Assembly (NCBI RefSeq): GCF_016632335.1
Contig: NZ_JAEPBG010000012.1
Location: 107,693 to 171,692 of the forward strand
From: Noviherbaspirillum pedocola
GTDB lineage: Bacteria > Pseudomonadota > Gammaproteobacteria > Burkholderiales > Burkholderiaceae_D
Reading direction: 5' to 3'
Length of the DNA stretch: 64,000 nt
The notes below the pieces were generated by a model. It saw nothing but the letters and a program-made list of their open reading frames with translations. It made no database searches and was not told the origin of the DNA. Shown here one piece after another: positions 1 to 10,017 of the stretch. The translations under genes and the position numbers were made by a program. The number at the start of each line of letters is the position of its first letter. Within the stretch, counting starts at the first letter, position 1.

Positions 1-1
1 C

Positions 2-322
2 CGCGCCCGGCAAACCGCCGACGCGCTGGGGCAGCCCTATGAATTGTGCGACGCGATCACCAAGGAGCAACCGGCGACCGAACTGATGAACGCCGCCGAT
101 TGGCCATCGAATCCGCGCCACGTAATGCTGGTCGGCCACCAGCCAGCCTTTGGTGAACTGGTGGCGATGATACTCGGCACTTCGGTCGGCAAATGGGACA
201 TGGCCAAGGGCGGCATCTGGTGGTTCAGCGACCGCCAGGAAACCGAGAAGACCGAGGTTTTCGTCAAGGCGGTGCTGGGGCCGGAAATGCTGTTGCAAGA
301 CGGGGAAGCCGCAACGAAATAG
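2..322 (+). CDS. sixA: Phosphohistidine phosphatase SixA-like, C-terminal part
   Basis: The reading frame is open from the left edge of the window, so only the last 106 residues are visible and the start lies outside. The fragment begins with an ARQTADAL stretch and carries the segment VMLVGHQPAFGELV, the second-histidine motif of the SixA branch of histidine phosphatases. Members of this family remove phosphate from phosphohistidine, classically on histidine phosphotransfer domains, in the cytoplasm. The N-terminal RHG motif that would complete the active site is off the window. The next gene converges on it from the other strand 21 nt downstream. The family call is good; the physiological substrate cannot be inferred. 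Confidence 0.8.
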   Translation, partial: RARQTADALGQPYELCDAITKEQPATELMNAADWPSNPRHVMLVGHQPAFGELVAMILGTSVGKWDMAKGGIWWFSDRQETEKTEVFVKAVLGPEMLLQDGEAATK

Positions 323-343
323 CTGCAGATCCCGGCCGCACTC

Positions 344-1429
344 TCAGTAGTCGTAGAACATGCGCTGGATCTCGCGGGTATCCGTGGTTCTGGTCAGCGC
401 CAGCATCAGCAGGATGCGCGCCTTCTGCGGATTCAGCGTATCCGACACCACGAAATCGAGTTCATCGTCATTCGCTTCGCCATTGCGGGCGACGATGCCC
501 TGCCCCACTCTTGAAGACCGCACGACGACGATGCCGCGCCGGCGCGCTTCCGACAGCGCCGGGCGCACCGCCGCAGCCAGGCTGCCGTCGCCGGGGCCGG
601 CATACACCAGTCCCTGATCACCCGAAGCAGCATAGGCATCGATCGCGACCCGGTTCGCATTCGCATGGCCGTACACCACGTCCACCGCCGGCAGCTTCGT
701 CAGCGCGGACACGTCGAATTCACTCTCGGCCGTATGCCGGCGCGTCGAGGCGCGGTAAAAATGCGGCCGGTTGTCCTGCATGTAGCCCAGCAAGCCGAGC
801 TCCGGCGCCTTGAAGGTGTCCAGCGTCGAGGTGTTGGTTTTCGTGACCTCGCGCGCGCCGTTGATCTGGTCGTTGAGCATCACCAGCACGCCCTTGCCGA
901 CCGCTTCGCGGCTTCCGGCCAGAATGACGGCGTTGTACAGATTGATCGGCCCGTCGGCGCTGATCGCCGTCGACGGCCGCATCGCGCCGACGATCACCAC
1001 CGGCTTGCGGCTCTTCACTACCAGGTTCAGGAAGTACGCGGTTTCCTCGATGGTGTCGGTGCCGTGGGTAATCACGATGCCATCCACGTCCGGCTGCGCC
1101 AGCAGCGTGTTGATGCGCTTGGCCAGCGCCAGCCAGTGTTCGTTGCCCATGCTTTCACTGGCGATCTGGAACACCTGCTCGCCGCTGACATTGGCCACCT
1201 TCTTGAGTTCGGGCACGGCGGCAATCAGTGCATCGACGCCAACCTTCGCGGCCGTGTAGCCGACGGTCGTCGTCGATGTCGCGCCGGTGCCGGCGATGGT
1301 GCCGCCGGTGGCGAGGATGCGCACGTTCGGCAGCTTCGCCGACGCATTCGGCACATCGGCGGCGCAGGCCGACAGCAGCAGTAGCTGCATCAATACGAGA
1401 AACAGGGTTTGCAGTCGAGCCAGCTTCAT
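344..1429 (-). CDS. ansB: Type II L-asparaginase, exported
   Basis: The protein has 361 residues, usual for periplasmic type II asparaginases, which hydrolyse L-asparagine to aspartate and ammonia. Both catalytic threonine motifs are present: ATGGTIAGTG soon after the signal region and HGTDTIEETAYFLNL near residue 120 (Thr-Asp pair). The N-terminus is a hydrophobic export signal ending LLLLSACA, which fits a lipoprotein box (L-S-A-C). The enzyme may therefore be anchored in a membrane rather than freely periplasmic. The gene stands alone, convergent with the SixA fragment and divergent from the next gene across about 230 nt. An AGGAGATC ribosome site precedes the ATG. Glutaminase side activity is common in the family and cannot be judged here. 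Confidence 0.92.
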   Translation of the reverse strand: MKLARLQTLFLVLMQLLLLSACAADVPNASAKLPNVRILATGGTIAGTGATSTTTVGYTAAKVGVDALIAAVPELKKVANVSGEQVFQIASESMGNEHWLALAKRINTLLAQPDVDGIVITHGTDTIEETAYFLNLVVKSRKPVVIVGAMRPSTAISADGPINLYNAVILAGSREAVGKGVLVMLNDQINGAREVTKTNTSTLDTFKAPELGLLGYMQDNRPHFYRASTRRHTAESEFDVSALTKLPAVDVVYGHANANRVAIDAYAASGDQGLVYAGPGDGSLAAAVRPALSEARRRGIVVVRSSRVGQGIVARNGEANDDELDFVVSDTLNPQKARILLMLALTRTTDTREIQRMFYDY

Positions 1430-1657
1430 GGGATCTCCTATCGAATGGGAAAACCCGGATCATGCATGCCGCGACGAGGTCGCAGCAAGCGCCCGCGCAT
1501 GGCGTCAAGTGGGGAAGTCGCCAGCCGATGGCTTAGGCGCCTGTTACAAGCGTTCACAGTTGATACAGGCTTTGGTCTAGAAGGAGACCGCCTCCATTCG
1601 CTAAGGTAGCGCCATGCCGATCAGCGGCAGAACATCACAACGACAAGGAAAGAGATC

Positions 1658-2224
1658 ATGCAAACCACCCAGTCCACCAATCGTATTCACCCGCTTGTCG
1701 CCGGCGCAGCCGCATCGGTGATGCTGGTCAGCTTGGTGGGCGTGGCCGCGCTCACCGGCCTGCTGCCGAATTCCCGCAGTGCCAATGCGCCGACGGCGCA
1801 GGCAGCACCGGTAGCGCAAGTCGCCAGCGCCGCGCCCGCGACGACGGTTGCCGCGCCGCAGAAGCTCGTTGCCGACAGCGATGGTGAAGCGCCGGCCAAG
1901 GTTGCCCCGGTCAAGCATGCGGCGCCAAAGACCGTCCCGCACCGTACCGTGGCACGCGCCGAGCCGAACTACCGCGCGCCGAACTATGCACAGACCGCGT
2001 ATCAGAATCCCTCGTATGCGCAGCAGCCTGCCTATACCCAGCCAGCGCCGCAACCCGCACCGGCACGGCAGGCAAGCCCGGTCGGCATCGCAGCGGGCGC
2101 GGTGCTCGGCGGCGTGCTCGGCAACCAAGTTGGCGGAGGCAACGGACGTACGCTGGCGACGGTTGCCGGTGCAGTGGGTGGTGGTTTCCTTGGCAATGAA
2201 GTCGGCAAGCGTTACGGCTACTGA
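1658..2224 (+). CDS. Glycine-zipper 2TM-domain envelope protein
   Basis: This 188-residue protein has an N-terminal hydrophobic segment (about residues 13-35) that anchors or exports it. A low-complexity Ala/Pro/Thr/Tyr-rich linker of about 100 residues follows, and then a C-terminal glycine zipper (VGIAAGAVLGGVLGN and a second AGAVGGGFLGNEVG). That end matches the glycine-zipper 2TM family found in the 17-kDa surface antigens and SlyB-type outer-membrane proteins, which are thought to insert paired helices in the envelope. The start is backed by an AGGAAAGAGATC ribosome site. The gene is monocistronic, with a divergent asparaginase gene upstream. The precise role is unknown. Confidence 0.75.
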   Translation: MQTTQSTNRIHPLVAGAAASVMLVSLVGVAALTGLLPNSRSANAPTAQAAPVAQVASAAPATTVAAPQKLVADSDGEAPAKVAPVKHAAPKTVPHRTVARAEPNYRAPNYAQTAYQNPSYAQQPAYTQPAPQPAPARQASPVGIAAGAVLGGVLGNQVGGGNGRTLATVAGAVGGGFLGNEVGKRYGY

Positions 2225-2254
2225 GCCGATTTGCATGAATGACCGAAGCCGCCG

Positions 2255-2608
2255 TCAATGCGGCGCCTTCGGATGCTCCAGATAAAAAATCACCGCCTTC
2301 ACCACCGCATACATCAGCGCATGCTGCAGGTCCGGATGGTCACAGACATGCACCGACACCGGCCCGGCATGCACGCAATGCGCATGGGCCGCGCCCGGTT
2401 CGCGGTCGAAGCGGATCGGGATTTCATGCTGGACGATCAGCGGCGCGCATGCGGCCCAGTCGCGCGTCCATTTCGGCATTGCCGTCGTGCCGTCCCAGAG
2501 CGTGCCGGCATCCTCGTAAAACTCTTCCACGTTGTGGCCGAGCAGATGGGCCAGGTGCCGCTCCCTGGCCACGCAGCTGCGGAAATATTCCTGGTCGCTC
2601 ATGCGCAT
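2255..2608 (-). CDS. Hypothetical protein, 117 aa
   Basis: A short soluble protein with no signal peptide or membrane segment. A strong GGGAGGAG ribosome site lies 8-9 nt before the ATG, which supports it being a real gene. It is rich in His and Cys in its second half (several H and C residues between about 78 and 92), which could bind metal, although no standard motif is evident. Its layout, a middle W/PLI stretch and an Ala-rich C-terminal helix, loosely resembles small phage-type DUF2591 (ABA sandwich) proteins, but I cannot confirm that. It lies 141 nt downstream of egtB on the same strand and may or may not be cotranscribed. Function unknown. Confidence 0.6.
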   Translation of the reverse strand: MRMSDQEYFRSCVARERHLAHLLGHNVEEFYEDAGTLWDGTTAMPKWTRDWAACAPLIVQHEIPIRFDREPGAAHAHCVHAGPVSVHVCDHPDLQHALMYAVVKAVIFYLEHPKAPH

Positions 2609-2749
2609 GAGATTGCTCCTCCCGAAATCTTCCGATGACGGCGGATGCGCGCCATCTTCCTCATTCTAGGAAAGCGACTTGCGGGAAAGCTTGCGCGAAG
2701 CCGAGGACTATGGATTTTCTGCACCGATTGCGGGCACAGCGCCTGTCGG

Positions 2750-3997
<1,248 letters not shown>

Positions 3998-4013
3998 TGC
4001 CAACTCCTTCGAT

Positions 4014-4955
4014 TCAGTCGCGCCGCGCATGGCACACCAGGAACGGATTGCGCTCGTCCGTCCAGCGCTGCGCCGGCTCGAAGCCCGCCTGCCGCAGCAG
4101 GTCGCAGAAGCCATCGGCGCTGTACTTGTAGCTGTTCTCGGTATGAATGCGCTCGCCCTCGGCAAAGCGACGCTCGCCGCCGCGCCAGCGCACGACGATG
4201 TCGCGCCGCGCTTCCAAATGCATTTCCACCCGGCTGCGCTCGGCATGGAAAAAGCCGCGATGCCGCCATTCGCGCAGCTGGAAATCGGCGCCGAGCAAGG
4301 CATTCAAATGGTTCAGCAGGTTCAGGTTGAAGGCGGCGGTCACGCCCAGCGCATCGTCGTAGGCGGCATCGAGCACCGCCTTGTCCTTGATCAGATCCAC
4401 GCCGATGAGCAGGTCGCCGTTCGCCTCGCGCAGGCGCCGCAGAAAGGACAGTGCCGTTTCCGGATCGAAATTACCGATCGACGAACCGGGGTAGAAGAAC
4501 AGCCGCCGTTCGCGCCGCACAGCGTCCGGCAGCACCAGGCTGCTCGAAAAATCCATGCCGAGCGCGGTCATGGCTATGTCCGGAAACCGACGCTGCAGGC
4601 TGTCGACCGCACCGCGCAGGAAGTCGGCGGAAATGTCGATCGGCACATATTGCGCCGGTTTGAGCAAGGGAAAGAGACGAGCAGCCTTGGCGCAATTGCC
4701 GGCGCCGAGATCGATCAGCGTAGCGCCGTGGCCGACCGCTTCGGCAATGTCGGCGCCATGCGCGTCGAAGATGGCCGCTTCAGTGCGGGTCGGATAGTAC
4801 TCGGGCAGCTCGCAAATCGCCTCGAACAGTCGCGAGCCGAGCGGGTCGTAGAGATACTTCGGGGAAATCGTCGCCTGCCGCGCCAGCAGGCCCTGCGTCA
4901 GTTCATCGATGATGCCCTGCGAACCGGAATCTGCGCGCTCGAGGAAGTCGGCCAA
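4014..4955 (-). CDS. egtD: L-histidine N(alpha)-methyltransferase EgtD
   Basis: At 313 residues, this matches the EgtD family, which trimethylates the alpha-amino group of histidine with SAM to give hercynine, the committed precursor of ergothioneine and selenoneine. Visible family marks are ELPEYYPTRTEAAI after the N-terminal helices, the SAM-binding segment LIDLGAGNCAKAARLF (about residues 81-96), and FFYPGSSIGNFDPETA in the middle, a hallmark of the family. It lies between a TlpA-like gene (15 nt upstream) and egtB (16 nt downstream), all on the minus strand, which implies one transcript. Hercynine made here could feed both EgtB and the SenA enzyme encoded at 46.7-47.8 kb. Confidence 0.93.
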   Translation of the reverse strand: MADFLERADSGSQGIIDELTQGLLARQATISPKYLYDPLGSRLFEAICELPEYYPTRTEAAIFDAHGADIAEAVGHGATLIDLGAGNCAKAARLFPLLKPAQYVPIDISADFLRGAVDSLQRRFPDIAMTALGMDFSSSLVLPDAVRRERRLFFYPGSSIGNFDPETALSFLRRLREANGDLLIGVDLIKDKAVLDAAYDDALGVTAAFNLNLLNHLNALLGADFQLREWRHRGFFHAERSRVEMHLEARRDIVVRWRGGERRFAEGERIHTENSYKYSADGFCDLLRQAGFEPAQRWTDERNPFLVCHARRD

Positions 4956-4970
4956 TGGAAAGGTTCCTGT

Positions 4971-5528
4971 TCATTTCAAGAGTTCCATGATCGGAGCCTG
5001 CTGCGCCGCATCCTCCCAATTGGTTTCGCCAACGAGTTGATAGCGCAACATGCCATTCTTGTCGACCAGGAAGCTGGCCGGAAGTACCCGCACCCTCCAG
5101 GCTTTCATTGTTTCCATCGCCGAATCGCGCAGGATCGGAAAGCCTACGGGGACACGTTCGAGAAACTGCCGGATTTTCGGCTCGCCATCGCCGGCGTTCA
5201 CGCCAACGACGCGGAAATGCCGGCCCGCCAGCGTGCGCGACAGCTTGTCCAGCCCCGGCATTTCATCGCGGCAGGGTTCGCACCAGGTAGCCCAGAAATT
5301 GACCAGCACCACCTCGCCCTTCAGGTCTGCCAGGTCAACCGGCTTGCCGTTCAGGTCCTGCAAGGCCAGCGGCGCCGGCGCTTGACCGCCCGGCGCGGAA
5401 AACGCTTTCCAACTCCCGGCGGCCATCGCACTGCCGCCGGCAAGCATCCCGGTGAGGAGCACGCCGGCCAGCAGCGTCAGTCGGCGATGCTTTCCAGACG
5501 GCATAGGCGCCGATGATCGACGTGTCAT
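4971..5528 (-). CDS. TlpA-family thioredoxin-like protein, exported
   Basis: A thioredoxin-fold protein with the redox motif WATWCEPC, typical of TlpA/ResA-type periplasmic thiol oxidoreductases. A cis-proline segment (VLPASFLVDKNG) is also visible. The chosen ATG at 5528 gives 185 residues and has an AGGA site 8 nt upstream. A TTG at 5564 would extend it into the upstream gene, and an in-frame ATG at 5504 would give a shorter but still good signal peptide (hydrophobic run LTLLAGVLLTGMLAGG followed by AMAAG). It is 32 nt downstream of the transglutaminase-like gene and 15 nt upstream of egtD. Its place in an egt operon suggests a link to envelope thiol redox balance, though this is inference. 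It probably acts in the periplasm. Confidence 0.85.
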   Translation of the reverse strand: MTRRSSAPMPSGKHRRLTLLAGVLLTGMLAGGSAMAAGSWKAFSAPGGQAPAPLALQDLNGKPVDLADLKGEVVLVNFWATWCEPCRDEMPGLDKLSRTLAGRHFRVVGVNAGDGEPKIRQFLERVPVGFPILRDSAMETMKAWRVRVLPASFLVDKNGMLRYQLVGETNWEDAAQQAPIMELLK

Positions 5529-5560
5529 TTCAACATTCCTGCTGTTGAGCCGCCATGCGC

Positions 5561-6631
5561 TCAAACAAGCAATTCGCGCGCGGTGATGGTGTAACGGAAA
5601 TTCTGCGGGTCAAGGCTGTCGACGCGCTGAATCTTTCCGGATTCGAACGCTTCGGCGTTCGGATACATCAGGAAACCGACGCTGCCGTAACGCGAGCCCG
5701 GCAACTGCACATCGTGGCCGTAGTTGTAAGCCATCCAGTTCATTTCCCAGGAACCGAACAGCCGCTTGCGCGCCGCCTCGACCTTGGCATCGTTCAGCGG
5801 CAGTCCGCCGTTTTCTTCAAGAACGACCTTGCGCACATCGGCCGGATCCACCGGCACCCAGCCCGTTCCCGCCGCGTAGAACTCGGCGCGGCAATGCTGC
5901 GCCTTGGTGATGTCGCCGGACTTGCCGAGCGATTTGTAGCCCAGCCGGGAATCGGCCACGCGGATGCCATACACATCGCGCGCCGGCACGCCGACGGCGC
6001 GCATCAGGCCGACGAACAGCGCATTCAGGTCGGCACACTTGCCGCTCAGGTTCTTCGTTTCCAGCATGGTCTGGATGTCGCCGATGCCGCAGCCGCGGGT
6101 CTTCGGATCGCGCTGGGTGTTGTCGACGATCCATTCATAGACCGCGCGCGCCTTCTCGACATCGGTCTTCGCGCCCTTGGTGATGTCTTCCGCGGTTTCC
6201 TTCACGATGCCGTCAGTCGGCAGCAGCTCGGTCGAGCGCAGCCAGATGCGGCGTTCGGCATCGGCCATCGGCGCGCGTTTGCCGGCGTCGAGATCGACTG
6301 CACGGTCGCGCGTCGAAATGCGCGATACCAGTTCGATCGTCGGCTGCTTGTCTTTCGCAAATTCGGCGGCGAGGATGCCGACGCCATAGGTCGGGTCCTT
6401 GATCATGCGGGCATTGCCGCCATCGATGGTGTAACGGTTATCGAGCACTTTCTGGTAGTCGGTATTGACCGACGGCACCGGCAGCCAGATGCGCGCCGGC
6501 GAGCCGTCCTGCAGCTCCACCCGGGTCGTGACTTCGAAGCTGCGCCAGCCGCTTGCGGCGGCATGTGACAGGGGGGCGAGACCTGCCGCCGACAGGGCGG
6601 CCGTGGTTTTCAGAAAGCTGCGTCGATCCAT
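5561..6631 (-). CDS. Transglutaminase-like domain protein with Tat-type signal
   Basis: The 356-residue protein begins MDRRSFLKTTAALSAAG, a twin-arginine type signal (RRSFLK) followed by a hydrophobic stretch and an A-x-A site, so a periplasmic location is likely. The central part has the transglutaminase/papain-like triad: Cys in LSGKCADLNALFVGLMRA, His in AQHCRAEFYAAGTGWV, and Asp in PVDPADVRK. Such bacterial domains usually act as cysteine proteases or amide-processing enzymes, and the substrate is not predictable. It is the first gene of a minus-strand run (this gene, TlpA-like, egtD, egtB), and the promoter probably lies in the 117 nt it shares with the divergent ABC transporter operon. 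The start at 6631 is preferred because it begins the Tat motif. Confidence 0.8.
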   Translation of the reverse strand: MDRRSFLKTTAALSAAGLAPLSHAAASGWRSFEVTTRVELQDGSPARIWLPVPSVNTDYQKVLDNRYTIDGGNARMIKDPTYGVGILAAEFAKDKQPTIELVSRISTRDRAVDLDAGKRAPMADAERRIWLRSTELLPTDGIVKETAEDITKGAKTDVEKARAVYEWIVDNTQRDPKTRGCGIGDIQTMLETKNLSGKCADLNALFVGLMRAVGVPARDVYGIRVADSRLGYKSLGKSGDITKAQHCRAEFYAAGTGWVPVDPADVRKVVLEENGGLPLNDAKVEAARKRLFGSWEMNWMAYNYGHDVQLPGSRYGSVGFLMYPNAEAFESGKIQRVDSLDPQNFRYTITARELLV

Positions 6632-6748
6632 GTTTTTCTCCCGGGATGTCGAATCTGGTTGCCGCAAACCGGCATAGGTGGTGTCGAACGCTCAAGTTGA
6701 CCGTCCGTTAAACTGGCGCATCTTACTGGATTCACGGATACCCCGCTG

Positions 6749-7495
6749 ATGCCCTCCCTGCCCCTGCCGCAAACCGCCGGCCAGCGCGATGCTGCGCTGC
6801 GTTCCCCCGCCGTTGCCGCGACCACGCCCGCGCTCGAATGCCGCGGCCTGACCAAGTCCTACGGCAATGGCCGCATCGTTCTCGACCACCTCGATTTCCG
6901 GCTCGAAGCCGGCGAGTACGTCGCGGTGATGGGCGAGTCCGGCGTGGGCAAGTCGACCTTCCTGAACCTGATCGCCGGGCTCGATGCGCCCGATGGCGGC
7001 GAGCTGCTCATCGATGGTGTGGCGATGTCCGGCCTCGACGACGATGCCGCCACGCTGCTGCGCCGGCAAAAGCTCGGCTTCATCTTCCAGGCCTTCCATG
7101 TGCTGCCGCACCTGACGCTCGAGCAGAACGTGGCGCTGCCGCTGATGCTGAACGGCTTGCCGCTCGCGCGTGCCCGGCAGTTGCTCGACGCGGTCGGCCT
7201 GCCGGGGCGTGCCGGCGATTTCCCGCGCCAGCTCTCCGGCGGCGAATTGCAGCGGGTGGCGATCGCCCGCGCGCTGGCGCACCGGCCGCGGCTGCTGCTG
7301 GCCGATGAGCCGACCGGCAATCTCGATCCGGATACCGCCGCCGACATCCTGGCGCTGCTGCGCGATGAAATCCGTGCCTCGGGCGCCTCGGCCATCATGG
7401 TCACCCATTCGCACGCCGCCGCGGCCAGTGCCGACCGGGTGCTGGTGCTGACCCGCGACGGCCTCTTTCCGGCGCGCGGGGGCGACTTCGCATGA
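6749..7495 (+). CDS. ABC transporter ATPase, LolD/AttE-like
   Basis: A 248-residue ATP-binding subunit with Walker A GESGVGKST, signature LSGGELQRVAIARAL, Walker B LLLADEPTG and switch-region HS, all in order. The sequence is of the LolD/MacB/FtsE type that pairs with FtsX-like permeases. It overlaps the next gene by 4 nt (ATGA), and that gene is an FtsX-type permease. A lipocalin-like AttH protein follows, so the set resembles the AttEFGH systems first named in Agrobacterium. These are expected to move lipid-like or lipoprotein substrates across or out of the inner membrane. About 30 extra N-terminal residues precede the usual first strand, so the true start could be a little downstream. Confidence 0.88.
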   Translation: MPSLPLPQTAGQRDAALRSPAVAATTPALECRGLTKSYGNGRIVLDHLDFRLEAGEYVAVMGESGVGKSTFLNLIAGLDAPDGGELLIDGVAMSGLDDDAATLLRRQKLGFIFQAFHVLPHLTLEQNVALPLMLNGLPLARARQLLDAVGLPGRAGDFPRQLSGGELQRVAIARALAHRPRLLLADEPTGNLDPDTAADILALLRDEIRASGASAIMVTHSHAAAASADRVLVLTRDGLFPARGGDFA

Positions 7496-10017
7496 AGGCG
7501 CCGCTTGCGCGCTGGCTGCTGATCGGCGAATGGCGCGACCATCCGTTGCGCGCACTGATGGCGATCGCCGCGATCACGCTGGGCGTGGCGCTCGGTTTTG
7601 CGATCGATCTGATCAATGCTGCCGCCTTCAATGAATTCTCGGCCGCCGCGCGCAGCCTGTCGGGCCAGTCCGATCTGCAGGTACGCGCGCCGCAGCCGAG
7701 CTTCGATGAAGCGCTGTACCCGGAACTGGCGCAGCGCGCCGGCGTGGCGGCGGCCAATCCGGTGCTGGAAATCGATGCGGCGCTGCCCGACCGGCAGGGC
7801 TCGTTGAAGATACTTGGCATCGACGTCTTCCGCGCCGCGCAGATTGCCCCGGATCTGCTCGGCGTGCCGGCAAAAGACCGCCCCTTCGACACCCTGATGG
7901 ATGACGCGATCTTCCTGTCGCCGGCGGCGATGACCTGGCTGAACCTGAAGGCGGGCGACACGATCACGCTGCGCGCCGGCGCGTCGCCGCTGCGGCTGCG
8001 CGTGGCCGGCGGCATCAATCGCGCCCGGCCCGGCCAGCGCATCGCGGTGATGGACCTCGGCGCGGCGCAATGGCGTTTCGGTCTGCTGGGCAGGCTGTCG
8101 CGCGTGGAACTGAAGCTCGCGCCCGGCGTGGACCGCGCTGCCTTTCGCGCACAACTGGCGCGCGACTATGCCGGCCGGCTGATCGCCACCGAGCCCGAGG
8201 ACAGCGAAACCCGCACCGCCAACATGTCGCGCGCCTACCGGGTCAACCTGAATGTGCTGGCGCTGGTGGCGCTGTTCACCGGCGCCTTTCTGGTGTTTTC
8301 GACGCAGGCGCTGTCGGTGATCCGGCGCCGGCAGCAATTCGCGCTGCTGCGCGTGCTCGGCACCACAAGGCGCGGCGTGCTGGTGCAGGTGCTGCTCGAA
8401 GGCGCGGTGCTGGGCGTGATCGGTTCGGCGGTTGGCATCCTGGCCGGTTATGGCATCGCCGCGATCGCCTTGCGCGCCTTCGGCGGCGATCTCGGCGGCG
8501 GCTATTTTCCGGGCGTGCAGCCCAGCGTGCAGTTCCGCCCGCTGACCGCAGCCATCTTCTTTTGCGCCGGCAGCCTGGTGGCGATACTCGGCAGCGCCAC
8601 CCCGGCCTGGGAAGCGGCGCGCGCCAGACCTGCGCCGGCGCTGAAGGCCGGCAGCGAGGACGTGGCGCTGGCTAAACTCGCGCGGCCGTGGCCGGCGCTG
8701 TTGTGCCTGCTGCTCGGCGCGACCCTGACCCGATTGCCGCCGGTGCATGGCTTGCCGGTGTTCGGCTATCTCGCGGTCGCGCTGCTGCTCATCGGCGGCA
8801 TCGCGCTGATGCCGCGCTTCGCCGCCATCGTGTTTTCCGCCGCCGGCCGGATCCCGCCGCAGCGCGTCGGCACGGTCGGCGCGCTGGCGCTGGCTCGGCT
8901 GGCGAATGCGCCGAACGCGGCATCGATCGCGCTCGGCGGCGTGCTGTCCAGCTTCGCGCTGATGGTGGCCATGGGCATCATGGTGTCGAGCTTTCGGGTG
9001 TCGGTGGACGACTGGCTGGTGAAGCTGCTGCCGGCGGACCTGTATGTGCGCAGCGCCGGCGTTGGCGATGTCGGCGCGCTCGATGCCGCCGCGCAGCGCG
9101 CGCTGGCCGCGGTGCCGGGCGTGGCGCGCGCCGACTTCCAGCGCTTCGTGCCGCTCACGCTAACTCCCGCCAGGCCGGCCGTGATGCTGATCGCGCGGAA
9201 CATCGATGCCGACGATCCCGGCCGCGCCCTTCCGCTGACCGGCGAGCAGATCGGCCGCGCGCAATGGCGCGGGATGACACCGGTGTGGGTATCCGAAGCG
9301 ATGGTCGATCTGTATGGCGACGCCGTCGGCAAGACGATCACGCTGCCGTCGGCGGCCGGCGAACGGCGCTTCATCGTCGCCGGCGTGTGGCGCGACTATG
9401 CGCGCCAGACCGGCGCCATCCAGATGCGCCTGGCCGATTACCAGGCCTGGACCGGCGACGCTACGGTGAACGATGCCGCGCTGCTGCTGGCCAAGGGCGC
9501 GACCGTGTCCGCAGTCAGCACGGCGATACGCGCCCTGCCCTTCGGCGCGACGCTGGAGCTGGCCGAGCCGGGGCAGATCCGCGCGATGAGCCTGAGGATC
9601 TTCGACCGCAGCTTCGCAGTGACCTACCTGCTCGAAGCGGTGGCGATCATCATCGGCCTGTTCGGCGTGGCCGCCACGTTTTCGGCGCAGACGCTGGCGC
9701 GGGCGAAGGAATTCGGCATGCTGCGCCATGTCGGCGTGACCCGATCCCAGGTGCTGGCGATGCTGGCCGCGGAAGGCGGCCTCTTGGCCTTGTCCGGCAT
9801 CGCGGTCGGCTTCGCGCTGGGCTGGTGCATCAGCCTGATCCTGGTGTTCATCGTCAATCCGCAGTCCTTCCACTGGACGATGCAGCTGCACATGCCCTGG
9901 GGCCTGCTGGCATCGGTGGCGACGGCGCTGCTGGTATCGGCGGCCGGCACCGCGCTCGTCGCCGGGCGGCAGGCGGTGGCGGGCAATGCGGTGCGTTCGG
10001 TCAGGGAGGACTGGTGA
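7492..10017 (+). CDS. FtsX-like ABC transporter permease (AttF/AttG-like)
   Basis: An 841-residue inner-membrane protein with a signal-anchor helix near residues 20-40 (LMAIAAITLGVALGFAIDLI), then a large periplasmic region. A first FtsX-type block follows, with segments such as VLALVALFTGAFLVFSTQAL. A central group of helices and a second periplasmic region come next, and then a second FtsX block near the C-terminus (TYLLEAVAIIIGLFGVAATF). The length and duplicated FtsX domains fit single-chain permeases that replace two separate subunits. It overlaps its ATPase gene upstream by 4 nt and shares one nucleotide with the AttH-like gene downstream (TGATG), so translation is coupled. Substrate unknown; lipid-related cargo is likely by family. 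Confidence 0.87.
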   Translation: MKAPLARWLLIGEWRDHPLRALMAIAAITLGVALGFAIDLINAAAFNEFSAAARSLSGQSDLQVRAPQPSFDEALYPELAQRAGVAAANPVLEIDAALPDRQGSLKILGIDVFRAAQIAPDLLGVPAKDRPFDTLMDDAIFLSPAAMTWLNLKAGDTITLRAGASPLRLRVAGGINRARPGQRIAVMDLGAAQWRFGLLGRLSRVELKLAPGVDRAAFRAQLARDYAGRLIATEPEDSETRTANMSRAYRVNLNVLALVALFTGAFLVFSTQALSVIRRRQQFALLRVLGTTRRGVLVQVLLEGAVLGVIGSAVGILAGYGIAAIALRAFGGDLGGGYFPGVQPSVQFRPLTAAIFFCAGSLVAILGSATPAWEAARARPAPALKAGSEDVALAKLARPWPALLCLLLGATLTRLPPVHGLPVFGYLAVALLLIGGIALMPRFAAIVFSAAGRIPPQRVGTVGALALARLANAPNAASIALGGVLSSFALMVAMGIMVSSFRVSVDDWLVKLLPADLYVRSAGVGDVGALDAAAQRALAAVPGVARADFQRFVPLTLTPARPAVMLIARNIDADDPGRALPLTGEQIGRAQWRGMTPVWVSEAMVDLYGDAVGKTITLPSAAGERRFIVAGVWRDYARQTGAIQMRLADYQAWTGDATVNDAALLLAKGATVSAVSTAIRALPFGATLELAEPGQIRAMSLRIFDRSFAVTYLLEAVAIIIGLFGVAATFSAQTLARAKEFGMLRHVGVTRSQVLAMLAAEGGLLALSGIAVGFALGWCISLILVFIVNPQSFHWTMQLHMPWGLLASVATALLVSAAGTALVAGRQAVAGNAVRSVREDW

